Of a stretch of DNA of 34,740 bases, positions 9,269 through 19,312 are shown in pieces (position 1 is the stretch's first letter; each line of letters begins with the position of its first letter). Under the pieces are notes generated by a model, which was not told the DNA's origin, did not search any database, and saw nothing but the letters and a program-made list of their open reading frames with translations. The stretch is from Clostridium guangxiense (GTDB taxonomy: Bacteria > Bacillota > Clostridia > Clostridiales > Clostridiaceae). The DNA lies in assembly GCF_021043395.1 (NCBI RefSeq), contig NZ_JAJNKE010000040.1, positions 1-34,740 on the forward strand. Reading direction: 5' to 3'. A program made the position numbers and the translations under genes.

Positions 9269-9428
9269 CAAATTTCGCAGTATCACCTCACAGATCCATT
9301 CACTAAAGGCTTTAGTATCTGGCTCCCACCGTTCCAGACTCGCTTACATAATTAAAAACCAATGTCCTTTTAGCTACTACTTCTGCTCTTAGGTTTATTA
9401 CTTTAACAATTTAAATTACTATAATATT

Positions 9429-9457
9429 ATAATACATCAAAATTAATCCAAAGTCAA
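9429..9457 (-). promoter_or_regulatory. trp operon promoter inside the ilvB 3' end
   Basis: TTGACT (9457-9452), a 17-nt spacer and TATTAT (9434-9429) lie on the minus strand. The -35 hexamer is made of the codons for Leu-Thr near the end of ilvB. The predicted start is about 9422, which opens the T-box leader. Confidence 0.7.
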
Positions 9458-11110
9458 CATATTTTCTATACTTGCCCCTGGAGGAACTATTGGAGTTGCC
9501 ATAGCATCTTTATCAACGTAAAAATCTACTACCACAGGTCCATCATAAGCAATAGCTTTTTTAAGAGCTTCTTCTACTTCTGCATTTGTATTTGCTCTTA
9601 TGCCAAGTGCACCATACCCCTCTGCTATTTTTACAAAATCCGTTTGTCTTTCAAGAGTAGTGCTTGAAAATCTCTTTTCATAAAATAAATCCTGCCACTG
9701 TCTTACCATACCAAGTACACTGTTATTTAACAAAATTATTTTAACCGGTAAATTGTATCTTACTACTGTAGCAAGCTCATTGCAGTTCATTCTAAAGCTT
9801 CCATCACCTGCAATATCAAATACCATTTTATTTTTTCCTACACTTGCTCCTATTGCAGCTCCAAATCCATATCCCATAGTTCCAAGTCCTCCTGAAGTAA
9901 GGAAGGTTCTAGGTTTTGTATAAACATATCCTTGAGTTGCCCATATTTGATTTTGACCAACTTCAGTTGTAATTACAGCATCTCCATCTGTAAGCTCATA
10001 AAGCTTTTTTAATACATATATTGGATTTACAGAAGCATTGGGATTTAATCTCACTGACCTAGAGCTATCTTTGTTTATTAAACCAAGAGCAAATCTAGTC
10101 CATTCATTTTCTTCTCTAGTTCCTAGTCTGCTATTTAATTTTCCAAGTACCTTATTTATATCCCCAATTACAAAAGCATCAGCTTTAATATTTTTAGATA
10201 CCTCAGCTTCATCAATATCTATGTGGAGAATCTTTGCATTTTTAGCAAAAGTCTTTGTATTGCTTGTAACCCTGTCACTAAAACGAGCCCCCATCGCTAT
10301 TACAAGGTCACTTTCACAAATACATTTATTTGAAGCAGTAGTTCCATGCATACCTACAAGGCCTGTAAACATAGGATTTTTTCCACTAAAAGCACCGAGT
10401 CCCATCATTGTAGTACATACAGGGCACTTCAATTTACTTTGAAATTCTTGAATTACTTCTCGTGCATCAGAAATATTACATCCACCACCAACAACTATAA
10501 CAGGCTTTTTACTTTCATTTATAGCCTCAATTGCACTTTTTAGTTCAGCTTCACTAATCTCATTATTATTATTCTTTTCCTCTATAGTTATGCTTTTATA
10601 ATCATATTTTGCTGCAGTAATATCCTTAGGTATATCAATCAACACAGGTCCAGGTCTTCCCGATTTTGCAATAGCAAACGCTCTTCTTATTATTTCTGGT
10701 AGGTCTTCGACTTTTCTTACGCTAAAATTATGCTTTGTTATTGGCATAGTTATCCCTGTAATATCTACCTCTTGAAAAGAATCCTTTCCAATAAAAGGTG
10801 TAGCTACCTGCCCTGTTATGGCTACCATAGGTACCGAATCCATATATGCAGTTGCAATACCCGTAACAAGATTGGTAGCCCCCGGTCCTGAAGTTGCAAG
10901 ACAAACTCCAACCTTTCCTGTTGCCCTTGCATAGCCATCCGCTGCATGAGCTGCCCCTTGCTCATGTGAGGTCAATATGCACTTTATATCAGGAAATGAA
11001 TAAATTGCATCATAAATGTTCAAAATAGCCCCACCAGGATAACCAAATATGGTATCTACTCCTTGTTCTTTTAAACATTCAAGAATAATCCTTGAACCGG
11101 TATACTCCAT
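9443..11110 (-). CDS. ilvB: Acetolactate synthase, catalytic (large) subunit
   Basis: IlvB is the TPP/FAD enzyme that joins two pyruvates to 2-acetolactate, or pyruvate plus 2-oxobutanoate to 2-aceto-2-hydroxybutanoate. From ATG 11110 it has 555 residues. I chose this start because AAGGAG lies 7 nt upstream; the GTG at 11119 overlaps that site. The TPP-activating Glu50 is in TSHEQGAAH, and the TPP/Mg motif begins GDGSFRMN with the NN of LLNNSVLG about 25 residues on. The VRQWQ segment and FAD-binding middle domain are typical of the anabolic enzyme rather than AlsS. Its regulatory partner ilvN is the first gene of the same operon, seven genes away. Confidence 0.96.
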   Translation of the reverse strand: MEYTGSRIILECLKEQGVDTIFGYPGGAILNIYDAIYSFPDIKCILTSHEQGAAHAADGYARATGKVGVCLATSGPGATNLVTGIATAYMDSVPMVAITGQVATPFIGKDSFQEVDITGITMPITKHNFSVRKVEDLPEIIRRAFAIAKSGRPGPVLIDIPKDITAAKYDYKSITIEEKNNNNEISEAELKSAIEAINESKKPVIVVGGGCNISDAREVIQEFQSKLKCPVCTTMMGLGAFSGKNPMFTGLVGMHGTTASNKCICESDLVIAMGARFSDRVTSNTKTFAKNAKILHIDIDEAEVSKNIKADAFVIGDINKVLGKLNSRLGTREENEWTRFALGLINKDSSRSVRLNPNASVNPIYVLKKLYELTDGDAVITTEVGQNQIWATQGYVYTKPRTFLTSGGLGTMGYGFGAAIGASVGKNKMVFDIAGDGSFRMNCNELATVVRYNLPVKIILLNNSVLGMVRQWQDLFYEKRFSSTTLERQTDFVKIAEGYGALGIRANTNAEVEEALKKAIAYDGPVVVDFYVDKDAMATPIVPPGASIENMLTLD

Positions 11111-11115
11111 TCTTA

Positions 11116-12774
11116 TCACTCCTTTATACTATGAAAAACAGCCCCCGTATTTGCTGAAGATACGCCTTTTCTATATACATTTAAGTATCCTTTAACAGGC
11201 TTTTCTACAACTTTAGGTTTTCTATTTTTTAATTCTTCCTCTGGCACTAATAAATTTATATATTTATTCTCTATATCTATTTCAATTAGATCACCTTCAT
11301 GAACATATGCAATAGGTCCACCTTCTGCGGCTTCAGGTGATACATGTCCTATAGATGCTCCTCTAGTTGCCCCTGAAAATCTTCCATCTGTTATAAGTGC
11401 TACTGATTTATCAAGTCCCATTCCAGCAAGTGCTGCAGTAGGTGAAAGCATTTCTTTCATCCCAGGTCCACCTTTTGGTCCTTCAAATCTTATAACGACA
11501 ACATCACCTGAATTAATTTTACCTTCTCTAATTGCCTTAGAAACTTCCTCTTCACTTTCAAATACTCTTGCGGGTCCCTTATGTTTCATCATTTCTGGAG
11601 CTACCGCTGCCTTCTTTACAACCGCTCCATCTGGTGCTAAGTTACCTCTTAGTATTGCCAGCCCTCCTGTTGCACTATACGGATTATCAAGCCTTATAAC
11701 ATCAGTATTTTTCACAACTGCTTTTTCAACATTCTCCTTTAAGGTCTTACCCGTTACAGTTAAGCAATTTTCATTCAAAATACCTTTCTTTATAAGTCCA
11801 TTTACAACTGCTGGAATTCCGCCTGCCATGTGCAAGTCTTCTATATGGTGATGTCCTGCCGGACTTAATTTACACACATCTGGCACTTTTTCACTTATTT
11901 CATTTATTTTATCAAAATTAATCTCAACATCGCATTCATAGGCTATTGCTGGTAAATGTAAAAGCGAATTTGTTGAACATCCAAGTGCCATATCCACAGA
12001 TACTGCATTCATAAAAGCAGCTTCTGTTAAAATATCACTTGGCTTTATATCATCCTTTACAAGTTCAACAACCCTCATTCCACTTTTTTTAGCAAGTCTT
12101 AATCTATCTGAATAAACTGCTGGTATTGTTCCATTGTAAGGAAGTGCCATTCCTAAAACCTCAGAAAGGCAATTCATTGAATTTGCAGTAAACATTCCTG
12201 AACATGATCCGCAAGTTGGACAAGCTGAATTCTCGAGCTCACAAAGTTCCTCTTCAGACATTTTTCCAGCATTTACAGCTCCAACTGCTTCAAATACAGA
12301 ACTTAAATCTGTAGTTTTTCCATTGGTTTTTCCTGCAAGCATCGCACCACCACTAATTACTATTGACGGTATATTTACTCTTGCAGCTGCCATAAGCATT
12401 CCTGGAACTACCTTGTCACAATTTGGTACAAGCACTAAGCCATCAAATGCATGTGCTCTAGCCACTAGTTCAATACTATCTGCAATTATTTGCCTTGAAG
12501 GAAGCGAATAACTCATGCCTGTGTGATTCATTGCAATTCCATCACATACGCCTATAGTTCCAAATACTACTGGAACTCCCCCTGCCATTCTTACACCGTC
12601 TTTAACTGCTTGAACTATCTTATCAAGGTTCATGTGTCCCGGTATTATTTCGCTGTATGAGCTGGCTATTCCAATAAGAGGTTTATTCATTTCTTCATCA
12701 ATAAAACCCAAAGCTTTAAATAGAGACCTATGAGGAGCTTTCTCTACACCGCATTTAGCTGCATCTGATTTCAT
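11116..12774 (-). CDS. ilvD: Dihydroxy-acid dehydratase
   Basis: IlvD dehydrates dihydroxy acids to the 2-oxo acid precursors of valine and isoleucine. The likely start is ATG 12774 ([10 protein letters not shown]..., 552 residues), with GGAGGG upstream; an open extension to 12885 runs into leuB and does not resemble the family. Cluster ligands are seen at Cys119 in VPNCDK and in CPTCGSC (184-190). The site of the third cysteine in [2Fe-2S] enzymes reads PGHMNL here, as in the oxygen-sensitive [4Fe-4S] E. coli type, which would fit an anaerobe. Motif GRFSGATRG is near the C-terminus. Confidence 0.95.
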   Translation of the reverse strand: MKSDAAKCGVEKAPHRSLFKALGFIDEEMNKPLIGIASSYSEIIPGHMNLDKIVQAVKDGVRMAGGVPVVFGTIGVCDGIAMNHTGMSYSLPSRQIIADSIELVARAHAFDGLVLVPNCDKVVPGMLMAAARVNIPSIVISGGAMLAGKTNGKTTDLSSVFEAVGAVNAGKMSEEELCELENSACPTCGSCSGMFTANSMNCLSEVLGMALPYNGTIPAVYSDRLRLAKKSGMRVVELVKDDIKPSDILTEAAFMNAVSVDMALGCSTNSLLHLPAIAYECDVEINFDKINEISEKVPDVCKLSPAGHHHIEDLHMAGGIPAVVNGLIKKGILNENCLTVTGKTLKENVEKAVVKNTDVIRLDNPYSATGGLAILRGNLAPDGAVVKKAAVAPEMMKHKGPARVFESEEEVSKAIREGKINSGDVVVIRFEGPKGGPGMKEMLSPTAALAGMGLDKSVALITDGRFSGATRGASIGHVSPEAAEGGPIAYVHEGDLIEIDIENKYINLLVPEEELKNRKPKVVEKPVKGYLNVYRKGVSSANTGAVFHSIKE

Positions 12775-12790
12775 TATTATCCCTCCACTC

Positions 12791-13864
12791 TTAAAGTTCC
12801 TCGAGAACAAGTTCTCCCATTTTTTTAGTTCCAACATTGGTTGTTCCTTCCGTATATATATCACCAGTTCTATATCCTTTTTCAAGAACTTTTTCTACTG
12901 CATTTTCTATATCCCTTGCCGCTTCACTCATATTGAAAGAATATTCAAGCATCATAGCTGCTGATAATATCTGTGCAAGTGGATTTGCAAGGTCTTTTCC
13001 TGCAATATCTGGTGCAGAACCATGAATTGGCTCATACATTCCAAAGCTGTCATTTCTTAAACTTGCTGATGGAAGCATTCCTATAGAACCAGTTACCATA
13101 GAAGCTTCATCTGTCAATATATCTCCAAAAATATTGCTTGTTACTATTACATCAAATTGTGATGGATCTCTAACTAGCTGCATTGCAGTATTATCAACAT
13201 AAAGATAATTTAATTCAACTTCTGGATATTCCTTTGCAACTTCAGTTACTGTTTCTCTCCAAAGCCTTGATGACTCAAGTATATTTGCTTTATCTACAGA
13301 TGTAACTTTTTTCTTTCTCTTCATAGCTGCTTTAAAAGCCACATGTGCTATCCTTTTTATTTCCTCTACGTTATATCTTTCTGTGTCATATGCTGAAGGT
13401 ATACCATTTTGAACTTCTCTTCCTCTTTGACCAAAATATATTCCGCCTGTAAGTTCTCTTACAACCAGTAAATCTATTCCTTTATCTATGATAGACTGCT
13501 TTAAAGGTGATGCTGATTTTAAAACATCATAAACTTTTGCTGGTCTTAAATTTGCATAAAGTCCAAGTCCTCCTCTTAATCCCATAAGTGCTTTTTCTGG
13601 TCTCTTATCTCCAGGAAGAACATCCCACTTAGGACCTCCAACTGCTCCTAAAAATACTGCATCAGATTTTTTACATTCTTCAAGTGTTGCTTCTGGAAGA
13701 GGCACTCCAAATTCATCTATTGCACATCCGCCAGCTTTTAAAGTTGTAAAATTAAATTTAGTATTGTATTTTTCTCCTACCTTTTCTAAAACTTTTACAG
13801 CCTCTCTTGTTATATCAACGCCTATACCATCTCCAGGGATGACGGCTATTTTATATTCACTCAT
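12791..13864 (-). CDS. leuB: 3-isopropylmalate / 3-methylmalate dehydrogenase
   Basis: LeuB oxidatively decarboxylates 3-isopropylmalate in leucine synthesis, and methylmalate in the citramalate route. The true start is ATG 13864 ([15 protein letters not shown], 357 residues) with GGAG 9 nt upstream. The longer open frame to 14035 translates an intergenic repeat and the end of leuD. Motifs are the N-terminal [21 protein letters not shown] and the NAD-binding GSAPDIAGK near the C-terminus. The neighbouring cimA suggests it may serve both pathways. Confidence 0.96.
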   Translation of the reverse strand: MSEYKIAVIPGDGIGVDITREAVKVLEKVGEKYNTKFNFTTLKAGGCAIDEFGVPLPEATLEECKKSDAVFLGAVGGPKWDVLPGDKRPEKALMGLRGGLGLYANLRPAKVYDVLKSASPLKQSIIDKGIDLLVVRELTGGIYFGQRGREVQNGIPSAYDTERYNVEEIKRIAHVAFKAAMKRKKKVTSVDKANILESSRLWRETVTEVAKEYPEVELNYLYVDNTAMQLVRDPSQFDVIVTSNIFGDILTDEASMVTGSIGMLPSASLRNDSFGMYEPIHGSAPDIAGKDLANPLAQILSAAMMLEYSFNMSEAARDIENAVEKVLEKGYRTGDIYTEGTTNVGTKKMGELVLEEL

Positions 13865-13917
13865 GTAAACATCTCCAAACTTTCTATTTTTATAATTACT
13901 TGTAATTTTTATAAAAT

Positions 13918-13993
13918 TCAGAGTACAAAGTACAGATGACAGTGAATGATGATTTTCCTTCACTGTACTCTGTACTCTGTCATCTGTTCTCTG
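13918..13993. repeat. Compact palindromic repeat between leuD and leuB
   Basis: This 76-nt segment starts CAGAGTACAAAGTACAGATG and ends CTGTCATCTGTTCTCTG. Its arms are nearly complementary, with AGTGAA (13940-13945) and TTCACT (13958-13963) at the apex. The left arm contains GAATGATGATTTT, identical to the long copy at 2171-2378. It begins directly after the leuD stop and would form a long hairpin in the operon mRNA. No U-run follows, so it is unlikely to be a strong terminator. Confidence 0.7.
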
Positions 13994-13994
13994 T

Positions 13995-14486
13995 TTAAAA
14001 CATTCCTTTCTTAACACAGTTAGTAAGTCCATCATTTTTCATTATTTCGATCATGAAATCTGGAAATGGCTGTGCCGTGTATTCTTTGTTTAAAGTAAGG
14101 TTTTTAATTTTTCCTTCTATGAAATCAACTTCAAGCTTATCTCCTGTGCTTGCATCATCTACTGCTTCTTCACATTCAAGTATTGGAAAACCTATATTTA
14201 CTGCATTTCTATAAAATATTCTCGCAAAGCTTTTAGCTATTACACAGGATACTCCTGCAGCCTTTATACATATCGGAGCATGTTCTCTAGATGAACCACA
14301 TCCAAAGTTCTTTTCAGCTACAACTATGTCCCCTTTTTTTAGTTTCTTTAAGAAATCCACATCTAAGTCTTCCATGCAGTGTTTTGCAAGTTCAGCTGGA
14401 TCTGATGTGTTTAAATATCTTGCTGGAATTATAACATCTGTATCTATATTATCTCCATATTTTAAAACGCTTCCTTGTGCTTTCAT
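13995..14486 (-). CDS. leuD: 3-isopropylmalate dehydratase small subunit
   Basis: LeuD is the swivel-domain subunit of isopropylmalate (and citramalate) isomerase. The 163 residues match the short LeuD type that pairs with short LeuC proteins. The signature is [12 protein letters not shown] at about 60-71, with YLNTSDP upstream. The ATG abuts the leuC stop (TAAATG) and has GAGGAGGT upstream. A palindromic repeat follows its stop codon. Confidence 0.96.
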   Translation of the reverse strand: MKAQGSVLKYGDNIDTDVIIPARYLNTSDPAELAKHCMEDLDVDFLKKLKKGDIVVAEKNFGCGSSREHAPICIKAAGVSCVIAKSFARIFYRNAVNIGFPILECEEAVDDASTGDKLEVDFIEGKIKNLTLNKEYTAQPFPDFMIEIMKNDGLTNCVKKGMF

Positions 14487-15755
14487 TTATAATACCTCCT
14501 CTGGTGATACTATTTTTCCTGCTATTGCTGAAGCTGCCGCTACTGCTGGGCTAGCAAGATATACTTCGCTCTTAGGATGTCCCATTCTTCCTACGAAGTT
14601 TCTATTTGTAGTTGATACTGCTCTTTCACCTTCTGCAAGTATTCCCATATGGCCTCCAAGGCAAGGTCCACATGTTGGAGTACTTACAACTCCGCCTGCC
14701 TCTATAAATGTTCTTACAAGCCCTTCTTCCATAGCTTCAAGATAGATGTTTTGTGTTCCTGGGAATACTATTAGTCTTATTCCTTTTTTAACCTTTTTAC
14801 CCTTAAGTATTGACGCAGCAACTCTAAGGTCACTCATTCTTCCATTTGTACATGAACCAATTACTACTTGATCGATTTCTACCTCTCCTGCTTCATCTAC
14901 AGTTTTTGTATTTTCAGGAAGGTGTGGAAAAGCAACTGTTGGCTTTATAGTACTCAAGTCAATTTCTATAACCTTGCTATACTCAGCGTCTTCATCTGCT
15001 TCAAATTTCTTTAATTCTCTATCTGTTCTGCCCTTCATGTATTCAACTGTCTTTTCATCTACAGGGAAAATTCCATTTTTAGCTCCTGCTTCAATGGCCA
15101 TATTTGCAACTGTAAATCTATCATCTATAGATAAATTTGCTACCCCTTCGCCCGTAAATTCCATTGATTTATAAAGTGCACCATCAACACCTATCATTCC
15201 TATTATGTGGAGTATTAAATCTTTTCCTGAAACCCACTTATTAAACTTGCCCTTTAAGACAAATTTTATTGCTTCTGGAACTTTAAACCATGCTTTTCCA
15301 GTAGCCATTCCAACTGCCATATCCGTACTTCCTACTCCTGTTGAGAACACACCAAGTGCTCCATAAGTACATGTATGTGAATCTGCACCTATAATTACAT
15401 CCCCTGGTACTGCCAAACCTTTTTCCGGTATAAGTGCATGTTCTATTCCCATTTCACCTATTTCAAAGTAATTTTTTATTTCTTTACTTCTTGCAAACTC
15501 TCTTATCATCTTACAATGTTCTGCTGATTTTATATCCTTATTAGGTGTAAAGTGATCTGGAACTATTGCAATTTTATTTTTATCAAAAACTTTCTTAATA
15601 TCCATTGTTTTAAAAGCCTTAACTGCTACAGGTGTTGTTACGTCATTACCTAACACAAGGTCAAGCTTTGCAGTTATAAGCTGTCCGGCTTCAACATAGT
15701 CAAGTCCTGCATGAGCAGCAAGTATCTTTTGTGTCATTGTCATAGGTTTTTTCAT
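14487..15755 (-). CDS. leuC: 3-isopropylmalate dehydratase large subunit
   Basis: LeuC carries the [4Fe-4S] cluster that isomerises 2-isopropylmalate to 3-isopropylmalate. Cluster cysteines are Cys302 (GSCTNGR), Cys362 and Cys365 ([10 protein letters not shown]). The 422 residues match the shorter type common in clostridia and archaea rather than the ~466-residue E. coli form. AAGGAGGAG precedes the ATG, which lies 1 nt after the cimA stop. This type often also isomerises citramalate, which fits the upstream cimA. Confidence 0.96.
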   Translation of the reverse strand: MKKPMTMTQKILAAHAGLDYVEAGQLITAKLDLVLGNDVTTPVAVKAFKTMDIKKVFDKNKIAIVPDHFTPNKDIKSAEHCKMIREFARSKEIKNYFEIGEMGIEHALIPEKGLAVPGDVIIGADSHTCTYGALGVFSTGVGSTDMAVGMATGKAWFKVPEAIKFVLKGKFNKWVSGKDLILHIIGMIGVDGALYKSMEFTGEGVANLSIDDRFTVANMAIEAGAKNGIFPVDEKTVEYMKGRTDRELKKFEADEDAEYSKVIEIDLSTIKPTVAFPHLPENTKTVDEAGEVEIDQVVIGSCTNGRMSDLRVAASILKGKKVKKGIRLIVFPGTQNIYLEAMEEGLVRTFIEAGGVVSTPTCGPCLGGHMGILAEGERAVSTTNRNFVGRMGHPKSEVYLASPAVAAASAIAGKIVSPEEVL

Positions 15756-15756
15756 T

Positions 15757-17337
15757 TTAATTCTCCTCCTTATTAGATCGTATTAATTTATATTCTACGG
15801 AATCTACTAATGCAATCCAGCTTGCTTCTATTATGTCATATGATACTCCTACTGTAGTCCACGTTGAAACCCCATCTGTAGACTCAATAAGTACTCTTAC
15901 TTTTGCACTTGTTGCCTTATTTCCGCTTATTACTCTAACTTTATAATCTCTCAAGTAAACATTCGATAAATCCTTGTAAAAAACTTCGAGTGCTTTTCTA
16001 AGGGCATTATCAAGGGCATTTACTGGTCCCTTTCCATCTGCTGCTGTAATTTCTAAAACTCCATTTACTTTTATCTTTACCATAGCTGTGGCACTGTGGT
16101 CTGTAGTACTTGGTTTATCAATTATAACTTTATATTCTATAAGTTCAAAGGATGGTTTGAATTTTCCAAGTTCTTTTCTAACCAATAGTTCAAAACTTCC
16201 CTCAGCACCTTCAAACTGATATCCTGCATATTCTAATTCCTTTAATTTTTTCATTATTGATTTGGTTTCTTCAGAATTCTTATTGAGACTAGGATTTAAC
16301 TTTTTTATAGCAGAAAGTATTGTTCCTCTGCCTGCAACCTCAGACATTAATATTTTTCTTTCATTTCCTACTTTGTATGGTGATATATGCTCAAATGATA
16401 TAGGATTCTTTTTAACAGCATCTATATGCATACCACCTTTATGCGCAAAAGCGCAATTTCCAACATACGGTTCTCTATCCTCTGGTATCACATTGCTTAC
16501 TTCACATATATAATTATAAGTTGGCGTTAAATACTCCAGTTTTTCATCTGGTAAAGCCCTATAATTAAGCTTTAATTGTAAATTTGCTATTATTGTTGAA
16601 AGATTTGCATTTCCGCATCTCTCTCCAAAACCGGTAAAAGTTCCTTGTACATGTTTAATTCCATTTTGAACTCCAACAACAGAATTTGCTACGGCCATAC
16701 CACAATCGTTATGACAGTGTATACCTAAATTTTCAAACCCAAGTTCTGCAACTAAATATTTCGAAATTTCCTGAATTTCATTTGGAAGAGTTCCTCCATT
16801 CGTATCACAAAGAACAATCCACTTTGCTCCTGCCTCTTTAGCTGCATAAATTACTTTTAAGGCATACTCCCTATTATGTTTAAATCCATCAAAAAAATGT
16901 TCTGCATCAAATATAACTTCTTTCCTGAGTTTAACAAGATATTTTATACTTTCTGTTATCATATTTAAGTTTTCTTCTAGTGATGTCTTTATTATATCGA
17001 CAACATGAAAATCCCACGCTTTTCCAAATATGCATATAACCTTAGCTTCGCTATTTATTAAATCATTAAGATTTTTATCTTCTTCTACCTTTAAATCCGG
17101 CCTTCTTGTGCTTCCAAATGCACATATTTTAGCATGCTTAAATTCATAACTTTTTATCTCACTAAAAAATTCTCTATCTTTTGGATTTGAATTTGGATTT
17201 CCAGCTTCAATATAATCTACGCCTAATTCATCCAGCTTTTTTGCAATCTTTATTTTATCTATAACACTAAATGAAATTCCCTGTGCTTGTGAGCCATCTC
17301 TAAGGGTACTATCAAAAATATAAACTTTCTTATCCAT
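15757..17337 (-). CDS. cimA: (R)-citramalate synthase
   Basis: CimA condenses pyruvate and acetyl-CoA to citramalate, opening a threonine-independent route to isoleucine. The 526-residue protein has an N-terminal DRE-TIM barrel ([16 protein letters not shown] at 9-24; HCHNDCGMA for metal binding) and a C-terminal regulatory domain ending [42 protein letters not shown] with NSNPKD, and the extended C-terminal half, are typical of the CimA/LeuA-related family and unlike true LeuA. Automated annotation often calls such proteins leuA. No other isopropylmalate synthase candidate is in the window. Substrate choice cannot be proved from sequence. GAAGGGTG precedes the ATG. Confidence 0.82.
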   Translation of the reverse strand: MDKKVYIFDSTLRDGSQAQGISFSVIDKIKIAKKLDELGVDYIEAGNPNSNPKDREFFSEIKSYEFKHAKICAFGSTRRPDLKVEEDKNLNDLINSEAKVICIFGKAWDFHVVDIIKTSLEENLNMITESIKYLVKLRKEVIFDAEHFFDGFKHNREYALKVIYAAKEAGAKWIVLCDTNGGTLPNEIQEISKYLVAELGFENLGIHCHNDCGMAVANSVVGVQNGIKHVQGTFTGFGERCGNANLSTIIANLQLKLNYRALPDEKLEYLTPTYNYICEVSNVIPEDREPYVGNCAFAHKGGMHIDAVKKNPISFEHISPYKVGNERKILMSEVAGRGTILSAIKKLNPSLNKNSEETKSIMKKLKELEYAGYQFEGAEGSFELLVRKELGKFKPSFELIEYKVIIDKPSTTDHSATAMVKIKVNGVLEITAADGKGPVNALDNALRKALEVFYKDLSNVYLRDYKVRVISGNKATSAKVRVLIESTDGVSTWTTVGVSYDIIEASWIALVDSVEYKLIRSNKEEN

Positions 17338-17391
17338 ATTTCACCCTTCTAACCTTTTTAATGAATTTGCATAAATTAACCTATTTAAGAA

Positions 17392-17427
17392 CAAAACTTG
17401 TATATCTTCAAAGACATACAAGTTTTG
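17392..17427 (-). terminator. Intercistronic hairpin after ilvC
   Basis: On the minus strand, CAAAACTTGTATGTC pairs almost perfectly with GATATACAAGTTTTG across a short loop. Only TTCTT follows, so this is at best a weak terminator. It may tune expression between ilvNC and cimA-leu, or mark an RNA processing site. Confidence 0.5.
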
Positions 17428-17433
17428 AAACAG

Positions 17434-18453
<1,020 letters not shown>

Positions 18454-18460
18454 TTATATT

Positions 18461-18952
18461 TTATATTGATTTTATACCTCTTTGTATAGCTATGAAGCCA
18501 CTACTTACTACTTCTATTATTCCATATGGATTCAAAAGCTCTTTAAATGCCTCAATTTTATTGCTGTCACCAGTTATCTCTATTGTCAATGTTTCATTTG
18601 TTACATCTACTACAGCTGCTCTAAAGATATTTACACAGTTTAGAATCTCCTGCCTTGCAGCCCCTTTTGCAGTCACTTTTATGAACATTATAGTTTTGCA
18701 CACTGCTTCTGAATCATTTAAGAGTATAACTTTGTGTACGTCTTCTAATTTTTTAATTTGTTTAATTAACTGCCCCACTTCTTCTTCATCATTCATTTTA
18801 GAAATCAAAGTAAGTCTTGATACTTTTTCATTTTCTGTAACGCCTGCTGTAACACTTTCAAGATTATAACCCCTCCTATTAAAGAGCTCACATACTCTTG
18901 TAAGTACACCAGGATTATTATCTACAAGTACTGATAATACATAAGGATTCAA
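18461..18952 (-). CDS. ilvN: Acetolactate synthase, regulatory (small) subunit
   Basis: The small subunit stimulates IlvB and mediates valine feedback. It begins with an ACT domain (VLSVLVDNNPGVLTRVCELFNRRGYNLESVTAG) and has the usual second domain ending near EVVSSGFIAIQRG. I place the start at TTG 18952 (164 codons including stop): AGAGGTG lies 6 nt upstream and the family motif begins a few residues later. GTG at 18961 is possible. The longer frame to 19039 is ruled out because the -35 and -10 elements lie inside it. First gene of the ilv-leu operon. ilvH is an equally used name. Confidence 0.92.
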   Translation of the reverse strand: MNPYVLSVLVDNNPGVLTRVCELFNRRGYNLESVTAGVTENEKVSRLTLISKMNDEEEVGQLIKQIKKLEDVHKVILLNDSEAVCKTIMFIKVTAKGAARQEILNCVNIFRAAVVDVTNETLTIEITGDSNKIEAFKELLNPYGIIEVVSSGFIAIQRGIKSI

Positions 18953-18989
18953 TGCTATCACCTCTTGCCTGTAAGATATGTTTTCTAAG

Positions 18990-19018
18990 AATTTACCATC
19001 TAGCAAGTTAATTGTCAA
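18990..19018 (-). promoter_or_regulatory. Promoter of the ilvN-C-cimA-leuCDB-ilvDB operon
   Basis: TTGACA (19018-19013), a 17-nt spacer and TAAATT (18995-18990) lie on the minus strand. The predicted start leaves a leader of only about 30 nt, too short for a T-box or peptide attenuator. A weak CodY-like sequence (AATTCTTAGAAAACA, 18993-18979) overlaps the -10 and start point. Confidence 0.65.
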
Positions 19019-19120
19019 CGATTTGGAGAGTTTTTGCAATATATTAGTTTTTTGATTTCATTTTTAACATAATACAAAAAAGTGGTATATGTATTTAATA
19101 CTTTATCAATTTATAGTGTA

Positions 19121-19157
19121 CAGTGTGCAGTTCTCAATTAAGGAATATTTTTCTCCG
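19121..19157 (+). repeat. Repeat fragment left of the cysS terminator
   Basis: The segment starts CAGTGTGCAGTTCTCAATTA and runs into ATATTTTTCTCC. It shares CAGTTCTCAATTAA with the copy in the trp leader (9250-9263), so it belongs to the same family. Confidence 0.5.
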
Positions 19158-19181
19158 ATTCTCTACGGAAAATAAAAATTT

Positions 19182-19230
19182 AGGGACAACACATAGATTT
19201 ATTTTTTATATAAAGCTATGTGTTGTCCCT
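19182..19230 (-). terminator. Terminator downstream of cysS
   Basis: A perfect 15-bp inverted repeat, AGGGACAACACATAG / CTATGTGTTGTCCCT, with a 19-nt AT-rich loop. On the minus strand it is followed by AAATTTTTATTTT. It ends the cysS transcript and separates it from the ilv promoter. Confidence 0.88.
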
Positions 19231-19261
19231 ATACTCTTAATTCAAGATTTTCTGTAATCCA

Positions 19262-19309
19262 ATGAAGAAAAATCAACATTAACTATGCACTGCAAATTGT
19301 ACTTTGTGA
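19262..19309 (-). repeat. Repeat fragment right of the cysS terminator
   Basis: On the minus strand it reads TTCACAAAGTACAATTTGCAG and continues to GTTGATTTTTCTTC. This is the left-arm pattern of the GAATGATGATTTT family, directly after the cysS stop. With 19121-19157 it brackets the terminator in opposite orientation. Confidence 0.5.
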
Positions 19310-19312
19310 ACC

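Larger units (their letters stand above)
9052..9422 (-). ncRNA. Tryptophan T-box riboswitch leader of the trp operon
   Basis: A T-box leader senses uncharged tRNA and, when it binds, prevents termination. The conserved T-box with bulge, GGGTGGTACCACG, is at 9104-9092 on the minus strand. Stem I includes CTAAAAGG paired with CCTTTAG, and the next loop reads TGAATGGATC. TGG (9298-9296) is therefore the likely specifier, matching tRNA-Trp and the trp genes. The competing terminator is GACCACTTCGTCCC/GGGATGAAGTGGTC followed by TTTTT. A fragment of a dispersed repeat (9228-9268) lies between Stem I and the antiterminator. Boundaries are estimated from the predicted start point. Confidence 0.93.

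Noticed and set aside
10038-10442. Plus-strand frame of 134 codons
   Set aside because: Antisense to ilvB; the protein has no recognisable features and no upstream Shine-Dalgarno.
12775-12885. N-terminal extension of ilvD (37 codons)
   Set aside because: It overlaps leuB and does not resemble IlvD; GGAGGG sits right before ATG 12774.
13865-14035. N-terminal extension of leuB (57 codons)
   Set aside because: It translates the palindromic repeat and the end of leuD. The family N-terminus [13 protein letters not shown] has a good ribosome site at 13864.
14326-14745. Plus-strand frame of 139 codons
   Set aside because: Antisense to the leuC-leuD junction; a shadow of strongly coding sequence on the other strand.
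15757-17337. Calling this gene leuA (2-isopropylmalate synthase)
   Set aside because: The extended C-terminal half and the NSNPKD and [13 protein letters not shown] motifs fit citramalate synthase better. Biochemical proof is lacking, so confidence is reduced rather than full.
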